Below, piece by piece: positions 1-12,919 of a DNA stretch of 64,000 bases. Both the position numbers and the translations under genes were made by a program. The first letter of the stretch is position 1. Each line of letters begins with the position of its first letter. Source of the DNA: Sebastes aleutianus (Eukaryota; Chordata; Actinopteri; Perciformes; Sebastidae); contig CAKAKS010000039.1 of the NCBI GenBank assembly GCA_916700875.1, forward strand, positions 18,387,139-18,451,138. The letters are read 5' to 3'. The notes under the pieces were generated by a model, which saw nothing but the letters and a program-made list of their open reading frames with translations, was not told where the DNA came from and searched no databases.

Positions 1-595
1 AAATGTCCAAAAAAAGAAGTCTGTAAAATGTCTGAAAAAAGTCAGAAATGTTTGAAAAAAAAAGTCTGAAAAAAGTTCGAAATGTTTGAAAAAAAATTCT
101 GAAAATGTCCGAAAAACAATTCCGTAAAATAGCAAAAAAAAGATTGTGTAAAATGTCTGAAAAAAAATCTGAAATATGTTCAAAAAAAGTCTGAAAAAAT
201 ATTGAAAAAAAAAAAGTCTGAAAAATTTCTGAAAAACAAATTCTGTAAAATATCTGAAAAACAAATTTGAAAAATGTGAGATAAAACAAAGTCTGAAAAA
301 TTTCTGAAAAACAAATTCTGTAAAATATCTGAAAAACAAATTCTGAAAAATGTTCAAAAAAAAAGTCTGAAAAATATTCGAAAAAAGTATGAAAAAAGTA
401 TGAAAAAAAGTCTGTAAAATGTTCGAAAAAAAAGTCTGAAAATGTCCGAAAAACAATTCCGTAAAATAGCAAAAAAAAAGATTGTGTAAAATGTCTGAAA
501 AAAAAATCTGAAATATGTTCAAAAAAAGTCTGAAAAATATTCAAAAAAAAGTATGAAAAAAGTATGAAAAAAAGTCTGTAAAATGTTCGAAAATT
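1..595. repeat. A-rich degenerate tandem repeat
   Basis: The stretch consists of variants of a roughly 20-22 base unit built from AAAATGTCTGAAAAAAAGTC, with alternative GTTCGAAA and ATTCTGTAAAAT forms. Larger blocks recur too: GTCCGAAAAACAATTCCGTA appears near 108 and again near 440, indicating a higher-order duplication of about 330 bases. It runs off the left edge of the window. Confidence 0.9.
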
Positions 596-599
596 ACAA

Positions 600-1085
600 A
601 TTAATCACACATTTTTATCCTTCAAAATTTATATTAAATGGAGTTATGTCAAGTATTTATTACTCTTATCAACATGGGAATAGGCAAATATGCTTGCTTT
701 ATGCAAATGTATATATATATTGATTTCTGGAAATCAATTAACAACAAAAAACAATGACAAATATTGTCCAGAAACCCTCACAGGTACAGCATTTAGCATA
801 AAAAATATGCTCAAAGCAAAACATGGCAAACTCAAACCCAACAGGCAACAACAGCTGTCAGTGTGTCAGTGTGCTGACTTGACTATGACTTGCCCCAAAC
901 TACATGTGATTATCATAAAGTGGGCATGTCTGTAAAGGGGAGACTCGTGGGTACCCATAGAACTCATTTTCATTCACATATCTTGAGGTCAAAGGTCAAG
1001 GGACCGCTTTGAAAATGACCATGCCAGTTTTCCTCGTCAAAACGCATTTGTGTTAACGCGTTATTATGGCATCAACTTTGACAGC
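600..1085. repeat. Dispersed fish repeat
   Basis: Single-copy here but with the look of a widespread teleost interspersed repeat (for example AGACTCGTGGGTACCCATAG followed by CATATCTTGAGGTCAAAGGT). I base this on recall of similar fish sequence, not on a search. No coding potential is evident. It is sandwiched between two A-rich tandem arrays. Confidence 0.5.
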
Positions 1086-1089
1086 CCTA

Positions 1090-1470
1090 TAAAAAAGTCA
1101 TAGTATAGTATGTAAAAGTTTGTAAAAAGGTAATAACTTTTTTTGTAAAAAAAGTCATAAAAAAGTCATCGTATTGTAGGTCAAAACGTTTTGAAAAAAG
1201 TCATAAAAAAAGTCACAGTATAGTATGTCGGAAAAGTAAATAAAAAAGTCATAGTATTGTACGTGAAAAAAAGTCTCAGCAAAGTTGCCGAAAAAAACGG
1301 CATAGGATAGTATGACAAAAAAAGTGATTAAAAAGTCACTTACTGTTTAATTTATGTTGAATAAAGTAAAGAAAAAGTCAAGATAGTATGTCAAACAAAT
1401 TCATAGTCGAAAAGTGAAAAAGTCACAGTATAGTATGTCGAACATTTTTATATTACTATGTTTATGACAT
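1090..1470. repeat. Tandem repeat of AAAAAGTCATAGTATAGTATGT type
   Basis: Imperfect repeats of a unit containing AAAAAGTCA and TAGTATAGTATGTC recur about every 45-60 bases. The unit shares the AAAAAGTC core with the array at 1-595, so both may derive from one ancestral satellite split by the repeat at 600-1085. Confidence 0.8.
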
Positions 1471-1639
1471 ACTATACTACTATATTATGTTGCATTGCTG
1501 CCACCTTCTGGAACTAGTGCATTACTGTTTCTAGAGCTGCAAGTCGGAAGTTCTTCTTCTTGTGTTGAGTTTTATTTACAATGTCCAACCAAAGTGATCC
1601 CCTTCACGACACTGTGCGTTATATGATCCAGTTGCTTGA

Positions 1640-2000
1640 GTTGGTGCAAATCCCTGCCTCAGTGTTGTACTCTATCTAGATCTTCTCCAGATAGGCTATG
1701 TCCACAACTTTCAAGAATCTCCAGGCAGCATCCAGCACTGTTTCACTGCTTTCTGACTCCCCCAGTATTTCAACAGCACACTTTATAACCAAGGCTACAA
1801 ATGCCAAAGATCCTCTCGTACTGCCACCATTTCGTTGTCTCTCTTCTTAGCAGCTTCAGCATATGACAATCCCTGTCCTGCTCTAATCTTATTCACTTTC
1901 AATTCCTTCACTCTTCTAGGACACTGTGCTGACCCCGCATGGTGATTTCCCTCAGGCACTTTGCTTGCTCTTCTTCTTCTTTGCACTCCTCCTCAAAGCA
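1640..2000 (-). mobile_element. Remnant of a LINE gag-like ORF1
   Basis: On the minus strand the segment reads KCPEGNHHAGSAQCPRR, a CCHC-like knuckle if the preceding Cys is counted, then KIRAGQGLSYAEAAKK, resembling the zinc-knuckle plus YAEA segment of jockey/I-type non-LTR retrotransposon ORF1 proteins. After a stop near 1795 a second frame reads CAVEILGESESSETVLDAAW, also like that family's C-terminal part. The frame is broken, so it is a dead fragment. Clade assignment is from memory. Confidence 0.5.
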
Positions 2001-5000
2001 GTTGTCCTTCCCACATCTTCTGATCTACATACTATACTGTAGCGACATGACCATATTCCTGACAGCATAAACATCTGAGAGGAGTGGGGGGACACCCTAC
2101 CGTAAATTACGCCCTTGCTTACAGGTAATTAGCTGGCAATATGTTGATGGTTGGGGTGTGAGGGCTTGATGATATGCCTCGCTTACATAATTGGTCTCTG
2201 AGGCATTGACAATCTTGAAAAACATACAAATTGACCCGTGACAAACGCAGCTTGTGTAAGAGTCTGTGGTGATGTTCAGTCTGTGACAGCTGACCACATT
2301 ATGAGAACATACTTGAGCAAGTGTTCTGAATTTAATCATTTATTTTAAAATATGTCAGCGTATTGTTGAATCATTTGTGAATTCATTCATTCACTTGGAT
2401 TAAATGTTTAATTATCTCATTAATGACCCTCATCATTTCTGCTCTGTGAAGCGTGTATCACCCCTTTAATAGTCTCCTCAACAACAGCTTATGTATGACT
2501 TAGCTTTTACATCGTGTTCACACCCTTCGCATGTCATTCTTGTCACTTTCCTGTGCACGTACCGTTCAACATTTGCTGTTTGAAATACCCAAAATCTGGC
2601 ATCTGAAGAAATATTCAAAATCAATGCTGCTGCTAAAACCCACGCAGAATGGCAATGGTGCTCTTTGAACATTGTTCTTCCTCCTAAAAGGGCTGAGGAT
2701 AACCTATTGGAGACGGCAAAATCAATTGCACTATGCTGAATTGCAGAGGCCACTGCCGTCTGTATCAGTGATCAATGTGCTTGGGGGTCATTTGGCTCCA
2801 GAGACCAGGATGTTCCCACTGCAATATCGGGAAGAAACAGCAGCCTCCCTTATACAGCATTGATTTATCCACATTAAACTATAAATAATAAATAATAAGC
2901 TACAACAAAGAATTGCCTTGTTTCTGCCTTGATGAACCAAAGCTGAGACAATGACTGCCCAGACCTCCCCAGCGTTTATGCAAACTCCTCAGAGTTATGA
3001 CTCAATCTCCCCGGTGAGAAGCAGCGATAGATTGCTGTGGCTGTTTCATCATTTGCGTAACCCACTCTCCTAATAATTGCGCAGGGGATATTCTGGGTTC
3101 ACAGGTCGCTTAATTAAAGGTGTTCAGTCCTCTGACAGATGAGACCATTATCTCTGTGGGGTGTGAATGAATCCACTGTACAGTTCATAATAACATAATG
3201 AGTCCCTTCCTTGCTTTGCGGGGATCAGAGCAAAATGTACGACAGTCTCTTGCAGAATGTTCTGAAACACGGCGTTCTTTCTCCCAAACCCCCCGCCACT
3301 CTGACAGCCTGCGAATTATCGAGGATACCGGTGTTTTTGTTTTGATGGACTCCTCAGAAAAAGAGCAGATGCAATGGCTTTGATTTTCCAAGTGAATCAA
3401 CTGGCCTTGATTTCATGTCCAAGTGACCGTTAAGGTTTTAATGCTCACTTAAGTATCTGACATTTGAGACTTGGGAGTTAATGAATCCTTGTCTGGGTCT
3501 GAGATGCTAGCAGGTTACAATTTGCTGACAGCAAATCAGTTTTGGTCGCAGCGTATAATTATATATTTGTGATGACTCTGGTCGTGACTGCCTTTTAAAA
3601 TTGCAGGATTAAACACTACAGCAATGAGTATTAACACAACACTGTATCTGTTGCTTTACAGAAGGATGTGGTCATTTGACTTTAACAGCTTGAGGAAGTT
3701 TTCAGAGGAAATGCTTTATTCATTCTGTACCGATATAATTAGACCTTTTTATAGCATTGAGAGGTTTCTCACTTCATGCTATTTGCTACAGTATTTCTTA
3801 ACTGATTAGGAAGTGACTTCACATCTGACTCTAGACTTGAGAACTACATAGAAACGGTACATATAAATAACTGCAGCAGAGTGAAGCACCGCCACCTTGG
3901 CTCTGATTCAACGCCACGCCGCCTTGTCATTTCGCACTCAGCTGGAGCTCAAATCAAGGCCAATTTGCAATGAAAGGGAAGCTGGAGAGAATGAAGCTGT
4001 ATTTATTATTCCTTCCAGCTTTTTGCAACTGGAACCACGGACCTGTCCTCCTCCCTCCTCCCTTTTTTCTCTCCCACTCGCCTTTGAATGCTCTGAACAA
4101 AAGGCTCCCATCTCTGCTCCTCCAGTAATGATTAGTCTTTGTAGTTTTGCCCACACATAGCCCGGACAAAAAACTCTGACATCAATCAATTTTGTAAAGC
4201 ATAACCTCTGTGAACCCTTTAAAATGGAAAGCAATATGAATGCTTGTCCGTAGTAATATCGGTATATACAGCTACCAGGTACTTCTATACCACTTATATA
4301 GATGAACACATAACCGAGCATCTAGTTCATTATCACTTGCTGTTTTTTCTGCGCACTTGTGAATTTCCTTTTTTAGATTCACAAGCCAGCAGTAAAACCG
4401 AACATTCCTTATTTGGATACCTTTCACAATTAACGTAATTTTTTTAAAATACACTAAATATGAGAAGAAATATTAGTTTTAGAGCATGTCCTTGAAGCCC
4501 TTATTGCCACACATTTTTTGTTTTGTAATCACCCAAATAAAGTATCTTATTTTTGATTACATTTAAATTCCTTGCTTTTGGTTTTCCATGCAATTTCCTA
4601 TCACATGTTCACCATTGGCAGCCTGATCACTGCACAATGTGGTTTGGTACTCGCTATGAGAAAGGTGCCCTTTTGTTGCTGCAGCTCTTCCTTACATTCA
4701 TAACAACTTCCCTCTTCTGGGCGAGTGCAAGGCAGATCTGTGCCAGCTGTCTTTGGATATGGATGCTGTCAGGTCGTCTGTGCACGTGAGTTCAGACCAT
4801 TAGCCTTGCCCTGGGAGATGGAATCTGGGGCGGCAACGCTGAAACAATGCAGTCTGGGTAATCAACCTCCTGCCAATCACCCCTTTTAATCTGGAAAAAG
4901 AGACACGTGACTACATTGTGTAATTCAGAGAAAGACAAATGGTAGACCTCTACCATTTTTAATCTCCTTAACTTTCTGACAGATTGTCTTCCAGGCCACA

Positions 5001-6110
5001 AACTTATGTTTTCACCCTCTGTGAATATACCATGTTCTTACTGAAGAGAATAAGAAAAAGCTGACTGAAACTGAATCCAGTGGTTTCAATAAAATGTTCA
5101 CCAAGGTTGGCTTTTAAAGGCGACTCCAGAGCAGCATCATATTGTGGTTTTAAAGAATGTGTATTTTCCAAATGAGAGAACGGAAAAGAAGAAAATTGCT
5201 TTCATGACATGCTGTGTTAACCGCAGTGCTAACGCACAATGAAGGATAAAGCTATGGTGATTCTGTTTGCAGAGCAACAAAGGGTGAACTCATGTTTTTT
5301 TTCACCTATAGGTGGCAGTATTCAGTTTTAGATTTGGTTTTTGAATTCTAGTTGGCAGAAGTACACCATGACTATTGCCAGTGTAGTTTCTCAGAAGCTC
5401 TGAGGATAGCTCCAGGCAGTTGGAGCAGAAAACTGTGCATCACTCAGAACTTAAGAAACTGCATTTAACTGCTGCTAAAAGGAAATAGCCTACAGCAGTC
5501 ATAATCTTCTCGTTTTCTGCAGCAGCCGGCTCATTGCCTTTTCCTGATACGTGCAAAGGCATTACTGTTATTCTTTCTCTCTTTTTTTTCAACAGGTGTG
5601 TGAAAGTGCGCGTATGGGGAAAAAACTAAACCCACACTCACTTTCTGAGAAATGTGAAGTGATACTGAGCGGGTACATTTCACCGCACTTCTGTAGAAGC
5701 ACAGATTTCACTTTGTCTGTACGGCAGAACTTAAAATTATATAGCGCCTTATAAACAATGAATCTTATTATTTCTTCAGGAAGTGAGCTCCTTTTCGAGT
5801 GTTCACCCTTTAATCGGTCTAACTGATATAAATCAGATCTTCGATGCTTAATTGAGCTCGGTTGAGACTTACAATGAGCTATTTTGTAGAATCCTTTTGC
5901 TGGCACAGCTGGTCTTTCCCCTTGTGTCTTACCCTTTAAAATAAGCCTTTTTGTGTTACTGCAAAGTGGTGCGAGGAGAGGAACATTAGAACAAAGATGT
6001 ATAATATAATCGTGGCAAATTCGAACATTAGAGGCTCAACCCTTAAGCAATTGCTGCGGTGACTTCTACCAACCCGCATTAAGGAAATTCACAATAAAAC
6101 AATCCATAGC
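2001..6110. other. Intergenic, no gene recognised
   Basis: Open frames on both strands are short, overlap each other and show no recognisable product or splice-linked partners. No strong repeat structure is seen. This lies downstream of the ciart poly(A) signal. Confidence 0.5.
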
Positions 6111-6138
6111 CATTTTGCATCAAACAAATATAACCACA

Positions 6139-6144
6139 TTTATT
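6139..6144 (-). terminator. ciart: Poly(A) signal of ciart
   Basis: AATAAA reads on the minus strand at 6139-6144, about 1.2 kb downstream of the ciart stop codon at 7345. The stretch 6115-7344 holds no other supported coding sequence and is taken as the 3' UTR. The long open frames read there in other frames have no recognisable product. Confidence 0.5.
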
Positions 6145-7344
6145 TTGAAAGTATAAAATTTCACACTATAAAGGCCACTTTTCAGGGTAAATCGACAACC
6201 TTTCTGTAAGATTTACACAGAGAAATACCTTGTCCCTCTCTGCTGGTCTAACATACTGTCCAGTTCTGTGGCAAAATAAAAGAATTGTTCTACTCCACCA
6301 CAGAAAGTAGTTGGCAAGATCTGAATAATTTACTCGATACAGGAAAATGGCAGGAGAGTGAGAATTCCTGATTTGTACATCCCACAGAGGAGCAGGTACT
6401 CTGAACGGTTCTCTCTCTTTATCAAACCGGCTTACAGGCACAGCTTGACGTTACAGGCACTGTTTGCCTTTCTACTGGGAGACTCGAAAAAAGAAATCTG
6501 CGGTTGACATTCTTTACAATGGCACCAGTCAGGCCACGCGAGCATCCCCACGGAGAGAGCATCCTCTGTTTGTACAAGCAGAACGGCTCGCACTGCAGAC
6601 CTCGCTGTCAGAGGCCGTTTGGCTCGCCGCAGACGAGGTGTCCAGACTTTTGAGCGTAGCGTTCACATTCCTACTCACTAACTGTGACGTGGTGCCCACT
6701 GAGGTAGAACAGTTGTACCAAAAGACTTATTTATAAAGTATACAAATGAGTAACAGTCACATCAATAAACTTAAGAGTGGAGTCATGGGGTGGGGCGGGG
6801 AGGGGAGAAAATAACATCACATTTCACCCACATTTTCAGCACAACAATATGTAGACCACTGACATGTCTGGATATCTGAAAAAAATCCCTTCCAGCACAA
6901 ACTACTCCTGCAATTCTTTCCCTTTCAGGCATAATGGCGGTTTCACAGATAACTCAAACTGTATTATTGCATCTACAAGCCAGTGGGAACAGTTCAGTTG
7001 TGAAATCACTAGCTCCGTTGATCTTGGCATGTGAAATCTATCCTTCCCACTCTCACACACGCTAGTCAAGAGTGCAAACAAAAAACAGAAGATAAGTCAA
7101 CGAAAGGGAACTAAAGCAGACACTTGTCATGTCAGAGAGGGCACATTCCCATACAGAGAGAGTACAACATGTTCGTCAACACTCCTTCCACATCAAAGTG
7201 GAGTCGGTGACGTCCCTTTTGAAGGCTCCCGTCTCTCCTGAAGGCTGGAATGGGCAAAGCGAGCTGACTGGCTCCCAGCAGGGTGGGCAAGGCGAGGCTG
7301 GGCTGTGCGGTGCTTACAGCTGGACACCCAGCCGTCTGTGTGGA

Positions 7345-10300
7345 CTAGGACCAGCTGCTGTCCGTCAAACCCCCCGTCCCCCTGCGGATGATGATGCTTT
7401 CTGTCGACTTAAGAAGCCGCTCTAGACAGGGCGCGTTGATTTTTCCCGGCGGAGGGCCTCTGGGCACCGAGTCTGTCTTAGTGTGGCTGTCCGTGCTGGA
7501 GGACACAGCGTTGTCCTGCGTTAGGTCTCTGGGGGACAGCAGGTGCCTGGGGCCAGCCTGGGCCTGCTCTGCTATGGGGGAGCAGATGGGTGACGTGTGG
7601 AGCCACTTCAGGTTACTGGCAGAGTAGGCTCCGGGAGGAGTGAGGTCAGTGACTCTCAGGGTTTTGACGCCGGCTGGAGGATCACTGACGGTGACGGGGC
7701 TCACGACTGCAGCGACGGTCACTGGAGAAAGCTGTTAGGAAAGAAGGAAGCACAGTTTAATTTTAATTATTTAGTAGTTAATTAATCAGGGGCAATGATG
7801 GATCAACAATAAAACTGTAAATGAGTTCACCTAGAATGCGTAGAATTTTCTAGAGCTGCAATTAACAATTATTTTCATTGTTGATTAATCAGTCAGCTAA
7901 TTTCTTGATTAGTTGTTTGGTTTATAAAATGCCAGAAAATACTGAAAAATATCAATCAGTGTTTCCCAAAGCCCAAGATGACATCCTCAAATGTCTTGTT
8001 ATGTCCACAACTAAAAAATATTCAGTTTACTGTCATAAAAGAGTAAAAAAAACCAGAAAATATTCACATTTAAGAAGCTGGAGTCAGAGAATTTAGATTT
8101 TTTTTTTTTTTTTTTTTAAACAATTATAATCAATTGTCAAAATAGTTGGCAATTTATTAATTTATTTAATGGTTGACAACTAATCAATTAATTGTTGCAG
8201 CTCTAGAATTGTCTCTGCCAAATATTAAAGGCGCTTTAAAAATGAAAAAAAAAAAAAAAAACATATACACTGTATAACATATAATACAACTCAGTAGTAG
8301 TATCTGACTGTGGACCACTAAGATGAATAGGCTGAAAGCAACACAAGAACTACACTAATTTACACTGGAATTTTGTCATATTCCTACAAATAAATAGAAT
8401 ACCATCAGAAAAATATTAAAGCTGTATTAATCACATAAAAATAATCTACACGTTGTGGCTTTAAAACCTGCAATAATTGATCTTTTTGGCCACTTGGAGG
8501 TTGCACAACAAAAACACGACACTGACATACCACCTTATAAAATGGCTAATTTGTTAGCAAACACCTATTTACATATTCAGTATTTACACAGAGCAACATT
8601 CATTTGAAGATGTGTTTTATTTTTAATCCAATACTCGCTCTCTAGCTTTGATTTGGTCTCACAACTTCCTGAGAAAAACATCTGTTGGCTTTTTCACTGC
8701 ATGTTCTCTAGCTGGTTGCTAACTTAATCTGTCTGCTGTTTGGTCCTGGGCAGGTAGTGTACTCTGGGTTTATCAGAGCTTTATCACTGAAAACAGATGC
8801 CTGCTGTTGCTAAAAACAGCGCTGATGAGAGCGATGTGAACCAAAACAGTAAAGTTGCGAGTCATAACACATAAACAATGATCTGTGGAGCTGAGAACTG
8901 CAGAATCGGGTTTTAGTCATTCCCACAATTCGTCATTCTGACCCCTTTCACATTATGAATAGTCATTTTATCCATTGTTGATATAAAAATATTTAACATA
9001 GCAGCTTTAAAGTTACTGTGTTGCCTTAGCAAACAGTATGACCAGCTACAATGTGCAAAAGAAAAAAAAATGTCCATGACATTCCTGTTTATGGGAGGGT
9101 GTGTCAGGATTAGCCACAGAATTAAATCCCTACCAATTAAATGCAAAGGAATGTTCCAGAGTATTCTGACCTTTCTTATCCCCTCAGGAAGCCTCCTCCA
9201 AAATTACCTTTTCTCCTCTGTCATTGTTCTTAGCGAACCTGAGACTGCAGTAATACCTCAGCAAAAATAGCTTTTAATCCCCCCTCTCCTGTCCCAGACC
9301 TGTGATTAAATAATAATAGATATTTTAGTCCCTCTTTCACTGCGTCGTCACCGTATGTTCTTGGCAGCAGGCCTTCTCTCTAACCGAAGAGCTCTTACAC
9401 AACAGTTCTGCTTTTGTGCAACTTTACCTTCGGTTTCTTGGTGGGAACAGCTTCCTCTGTCTGGGTGACGGTGAGTTGGTCTCGGAGTTTTACATTAGGG
9501 AACCAGCTCTTCAGCATTTCCTCCATTTTTAGAATGATATTAATATATTTCTCCCTGAAAAAAGAGGAATGAAGGAGAGAAAGAAAGAGGGAGAGAGAAA
9601 TAGTTACTCAAGATATCATGCATGAATCTGAGTAATCTACCGATAATCTTGCCAACCTCTTTTCTGAAATCTTATCTCTCCATCAAGCTCATACAGGAAA
9701 AAGGCAATGTTGAACAGCGGGTGAACACTTACACTCACTTAGAAAAGCCTGTGTGTATGTGAGTGTGTGAGTGTGTGTGCAAGGGGGGGGAGTGGGGTTG
9801 TCTTAAGTACATTTCTCACATGTCTTGCGCTCACACGTGTCCTGATGTATAAAAGCTCCGCTCGCCTCTAAATATAAAACACCAAAGCCACGACGGTCTC
9901 CAACAGCGTCATTGTGAAAATAAACTAATCGCGGCAGTGACGCAGTTTGCGTCGGAGGTGCGCAGCAGAGCGCAGCACACCATTAACTCCCACCCGTCAA
10001 AACCAGATGGTGGGTGAGGGATTAGCCCATGTCATATGATCAGGACCTTCCTGCAATACTCCATTCGGGGCATGTTAAATTCATGTGAAAGATTATCCGC
10101 AACAGTGACTGCTAAAAAAGTCACTTTGATCCTATCTACCATTGTGTTGCTGCAGGGGCTGCCAGCTGGCAACACAGAGCAGACGCAGGGAGCGACGGAG
10201 GGGGGGAGCGACGGAGGTAGGGAGGGGTTTAGTCCACCTTCCAGCCTCTGTCCCGGCTGTCTGCAGGGAGGCTGCCACACCCACTCTTTGTCTCCCATAT

Positions 10301-12919
10301 GAGGGCAGCAGCTGGTGGGTGAGGGCTCCAATTAGTCTCAGCAGCACTTTATCTTATATCAGTATACCTTGATGCTTTGCCTCCCATACAGGTACCAGTA
10401 GCGCTGCTTTGAATTCAGAGGAAGATGGTACATGAAGCTGCTATTTCATTTATAGACTTGTGAGATCATAATGTGTTATTTTTCTGTAAATTTTTTTTTG
10501 TCCAATTAAAATTATTGTTTTTATTGTTTGGTTACTCAATCAACAGAAAATTGCTTGACAACAATTGTAAATTAAATCCTGTTAGGTTTTTGACTGTTGG
10601 TCGAACAAAGCAAGCAGATTGAAGACTTAATGACATCTTATAGACTAAATTAATCAATTACGAGAGATTAATCAATGAAGAATATAATCATTTGTTGCAG
10701 CCGTAGTCGAAATTAATGATTGAAAGGAAATTAATATCATAATTTGCATGTTAGGAGTTTTTTGTCAAGTCAGAATATATTCTTATTGATATTGTGATAT
10801 GGATTGCAACCATATCGGATGCTAAAGAGCCTGAGAATGGCAATCATTTGCTATTTTATGATGTAAAACATCAAAACATTTAAATATGACTGTATAACAA
10901 GGACTAAGACTTTCTCTTTTAAAAGGGGTGATATCATACTCCATTATACCGTCTGGCCAGTGGAGAGCTAATCAAGCAGACACAAGCGTGCTGCTCCCAC
11001 AGTGGAGCCTGATACATTTTTAACAAGATGCCCGGCTATAGCGAGACCCAGCCATCTCTGCAGTAAATTTATCCTGAATGTGTGGGGGTGGTGGCGGCTC
11101 CTCGCAGGGCAACCTGCTGTGAGCCATGTGTCACAGACGTGTTGTAGACCACTTGGACACACAGACAGCACGAACCATGTCTAGCTATTATTGTTGTTTG
11201 TTGGGTTGAGTGTATTTTAGTTGTGATTCTGATAAGATTTCAGTAAAAGTAAAACACACATATCTCAAAATGTGTTTGTAGCTACAATAACATACAGGAG
11301 ATATACTGAATATTATAAGAAATAGAGCTCATTGCTTCCAGTCTGTGGGTCACGCTGAGGACACTTACCCCATGCAGGGGTTCTGCAGGACACCCATGAT
11401 CCTCTGAATCCTGTCCATGGCCACGCTCTCCTGGAAACTGCTGAGTCCTGGAAAAGAAGAAAGTTGTACCGTGAGCCACGTGAACTGTGTTGACAGCAGG
11501 GCTGTGAGTCTGTGGAGCAGATGGATTGTGTGAAATGCGTGTGTGGGGGGAGCAGACTCCCTGCCTCTGTGGCCAGGAAGTGCTGGGTCACACAAGGTTT
11601 GACAAAGATCCCAAATGAAGCAGTTTTCAGAGCCTGTCTGAACATGGCGCTGTCTTCCAGAGACCCTTACAATGCCTATCAGACGACTCACAAACAGCAG
11701 CTGCTTTGAGGCACAACATGTTCTCGCTCCCCTCTGCCAGGCAGCTAATTTAGAAGCGTGATATTGCTCTCAACTGGCAAAAAAATAACATTTAAAATGT
11801 GTTTTTTAACTCTTAAAAGAGTGGAGTTGCTGAGAAGCTTTATCCAAAATGAGCTCCATTGTTAAAGATAGACATGTGCACACACAGGAAATAGTTGGTT
11901 TGCTACTTGATAGCCCTGCAACAATACACATTTCAGACATCTCGCTCTCAAATCTCAGGGACACATATTACGAAAAGAGTGGCACGTTGTCTATCCAGTC
12001 CATTGTTCTTTGTTATTTTTTCTCTGAGGCACAAGAAAAACAGGAGCAAAGAGACGCAACTATTAACTGTTAAAACAGAGTAAACAGAAAAAGATATTAA
12101 ATGACTTACGTTCTCTGTATCTCCCTGAACGAAGGCCATTCAAGATAGATGACAGCGGATGAATGTAGCATTGTAGCTCCATGCACTGAAAACAAAAATA
12201 GATTAATTTGTAGGTGATATCAAACTCCACATACTGCTGTTCATTTTAATATAATACAAATATGCTGAACATGATTTAGATAAGCCCTAAACTCCTTCTG
12301 CTGTCTGACTCAGAATGACTCTAGTTCTGCAGAAAAGCATGACTAATCCTGCTAGTAGTTATAGGGTCATCTTAACTGGAAATGTGATGCATGAAACACC
12401 CTGTAAAACCAGCAGGGAGGGGAGTTGATCTAGGTGATAGTGCACGCTCTAGTTTTGCTGACGCCGTCAACCACATCTTGTGGGAAACAGACACACGTCA
12501 GAGGTGCTCACCTTTCTGCTGAAAATTCTGTTTTTCTCGGACACGTTGAGCTGCCGTTCCTTGCACTCCTCCTCCTCCACTGTGGAGCCGTGAGGTCTCT
12601 TCAGTGCTTGCTGAGTGTTTTTGCCATTCGTTTTCTCTCCTTGTTGTGTTTTACACAGTCCAATGGCGCTGTTGACCCAGGCCTCCATGCAGTCGGGGGG
12701 AAATCCCCGGCCCGAGGCCTCCCTGACCTTGCTCCAGTTACTGTCGCCTTCCTTCACCTCGCTGCTCCGGCGGCGGCTGCCGTCAGACGGGCCCAGGTGT
12801 GGCGGGGCGCTGTCTGTCTGGCTGTGCTTTCCATTAAAGTCAGACTCCTGTTCGCTGTCGTTGTCCTCATTGTCACTAGCCAGCCAGTCAATGGAGTTGT
12901 CTGAATCTGTAGCAGACAT
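7345..12919 (-). CDS. ciart: Circadian-associated transcriptional repressor (CIART/Chrono), 5 coding exons
   Basis: Coding exons on the minus strand, in transcript order: 12512-12919, 12110-12185, 11369-11447, 9428-9554, 7345-7731. All junctions are GT-AG and phases agree, giving 1077 nt and 358 residues (human CIART is about 385). The start at 12919 opens an acidic Ser/Asp-rich N-terminus (MSATDSDNSIDWLASDNE). Conserved blocks are visible: CMELQCYIHPLSSILNGL from exon 2, LSSFQESVAMDRIQRIMGVL from exon 3, EEMLKSWFPN from exon 4, and LKWLHTSPICSP from the last exon. These match the conserved core of CIART, with human-like order and spacing. CIART is a nuclear repressor that binds the CLOCK-BMAL1 complex and dampens E-box transcription in the circadian negative limb. 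The N-terminal and C-terminal tails look disordered. Introns carry transposon relics (7851-8205 and about 10495-10715). Whether this is the a or b paralogue of a fish duplicate cannot be told here. Confidence 0.93.
7851..8205. mobile_element. hAT-type MITE in the last ciart intron
   Basis: A 355-base element begins TAGAGCTGCAATTAAC and ends GTTGCAGCTCTA, so its termini are inverted copies. It is flanked by GAATTTTC (7843-7850) and GAATTGTC (8206-8213), an 8-base target-site duplication with one mismatch, as hAT transposition leaves. The interior is non-coding. Related copies lie at 22199-22394, 34173-34541, about 50994-51322 and about 54429-54735. Confidence 0.8.
10495..10715. mobile_element. 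Degraded relative of the hAT-type MITE
   Basis: Contains the AATTGTTTTTATTGTTTGGT and GAGATTAATCAATGAAGAAT segments and ends CATTTGTTGCAGCCGTAG, resembling the right terminus of the 7851-8205 element. The left end is not clear. It lies in a ciart intron. Confidence 0.45.

Noticed and set aside
3938..4321. 127-codon minus-strand open frame
   Set aside because: Overlaps other frames of similar length on both strands, low-complexity basic composition, no splice partners or known family.
7129..7425. 98-codon plus-strand open frame
   Set aside because: Lies in the ciart 3' UTR and last exon in the opposite sense; no product recognised.
12434..12904. 156-codon plus-strand open frame
   Set aside because: It is the antisense shadow of ciart coding exon 1, whose minus-strand frame matches a known family and splices correctly.
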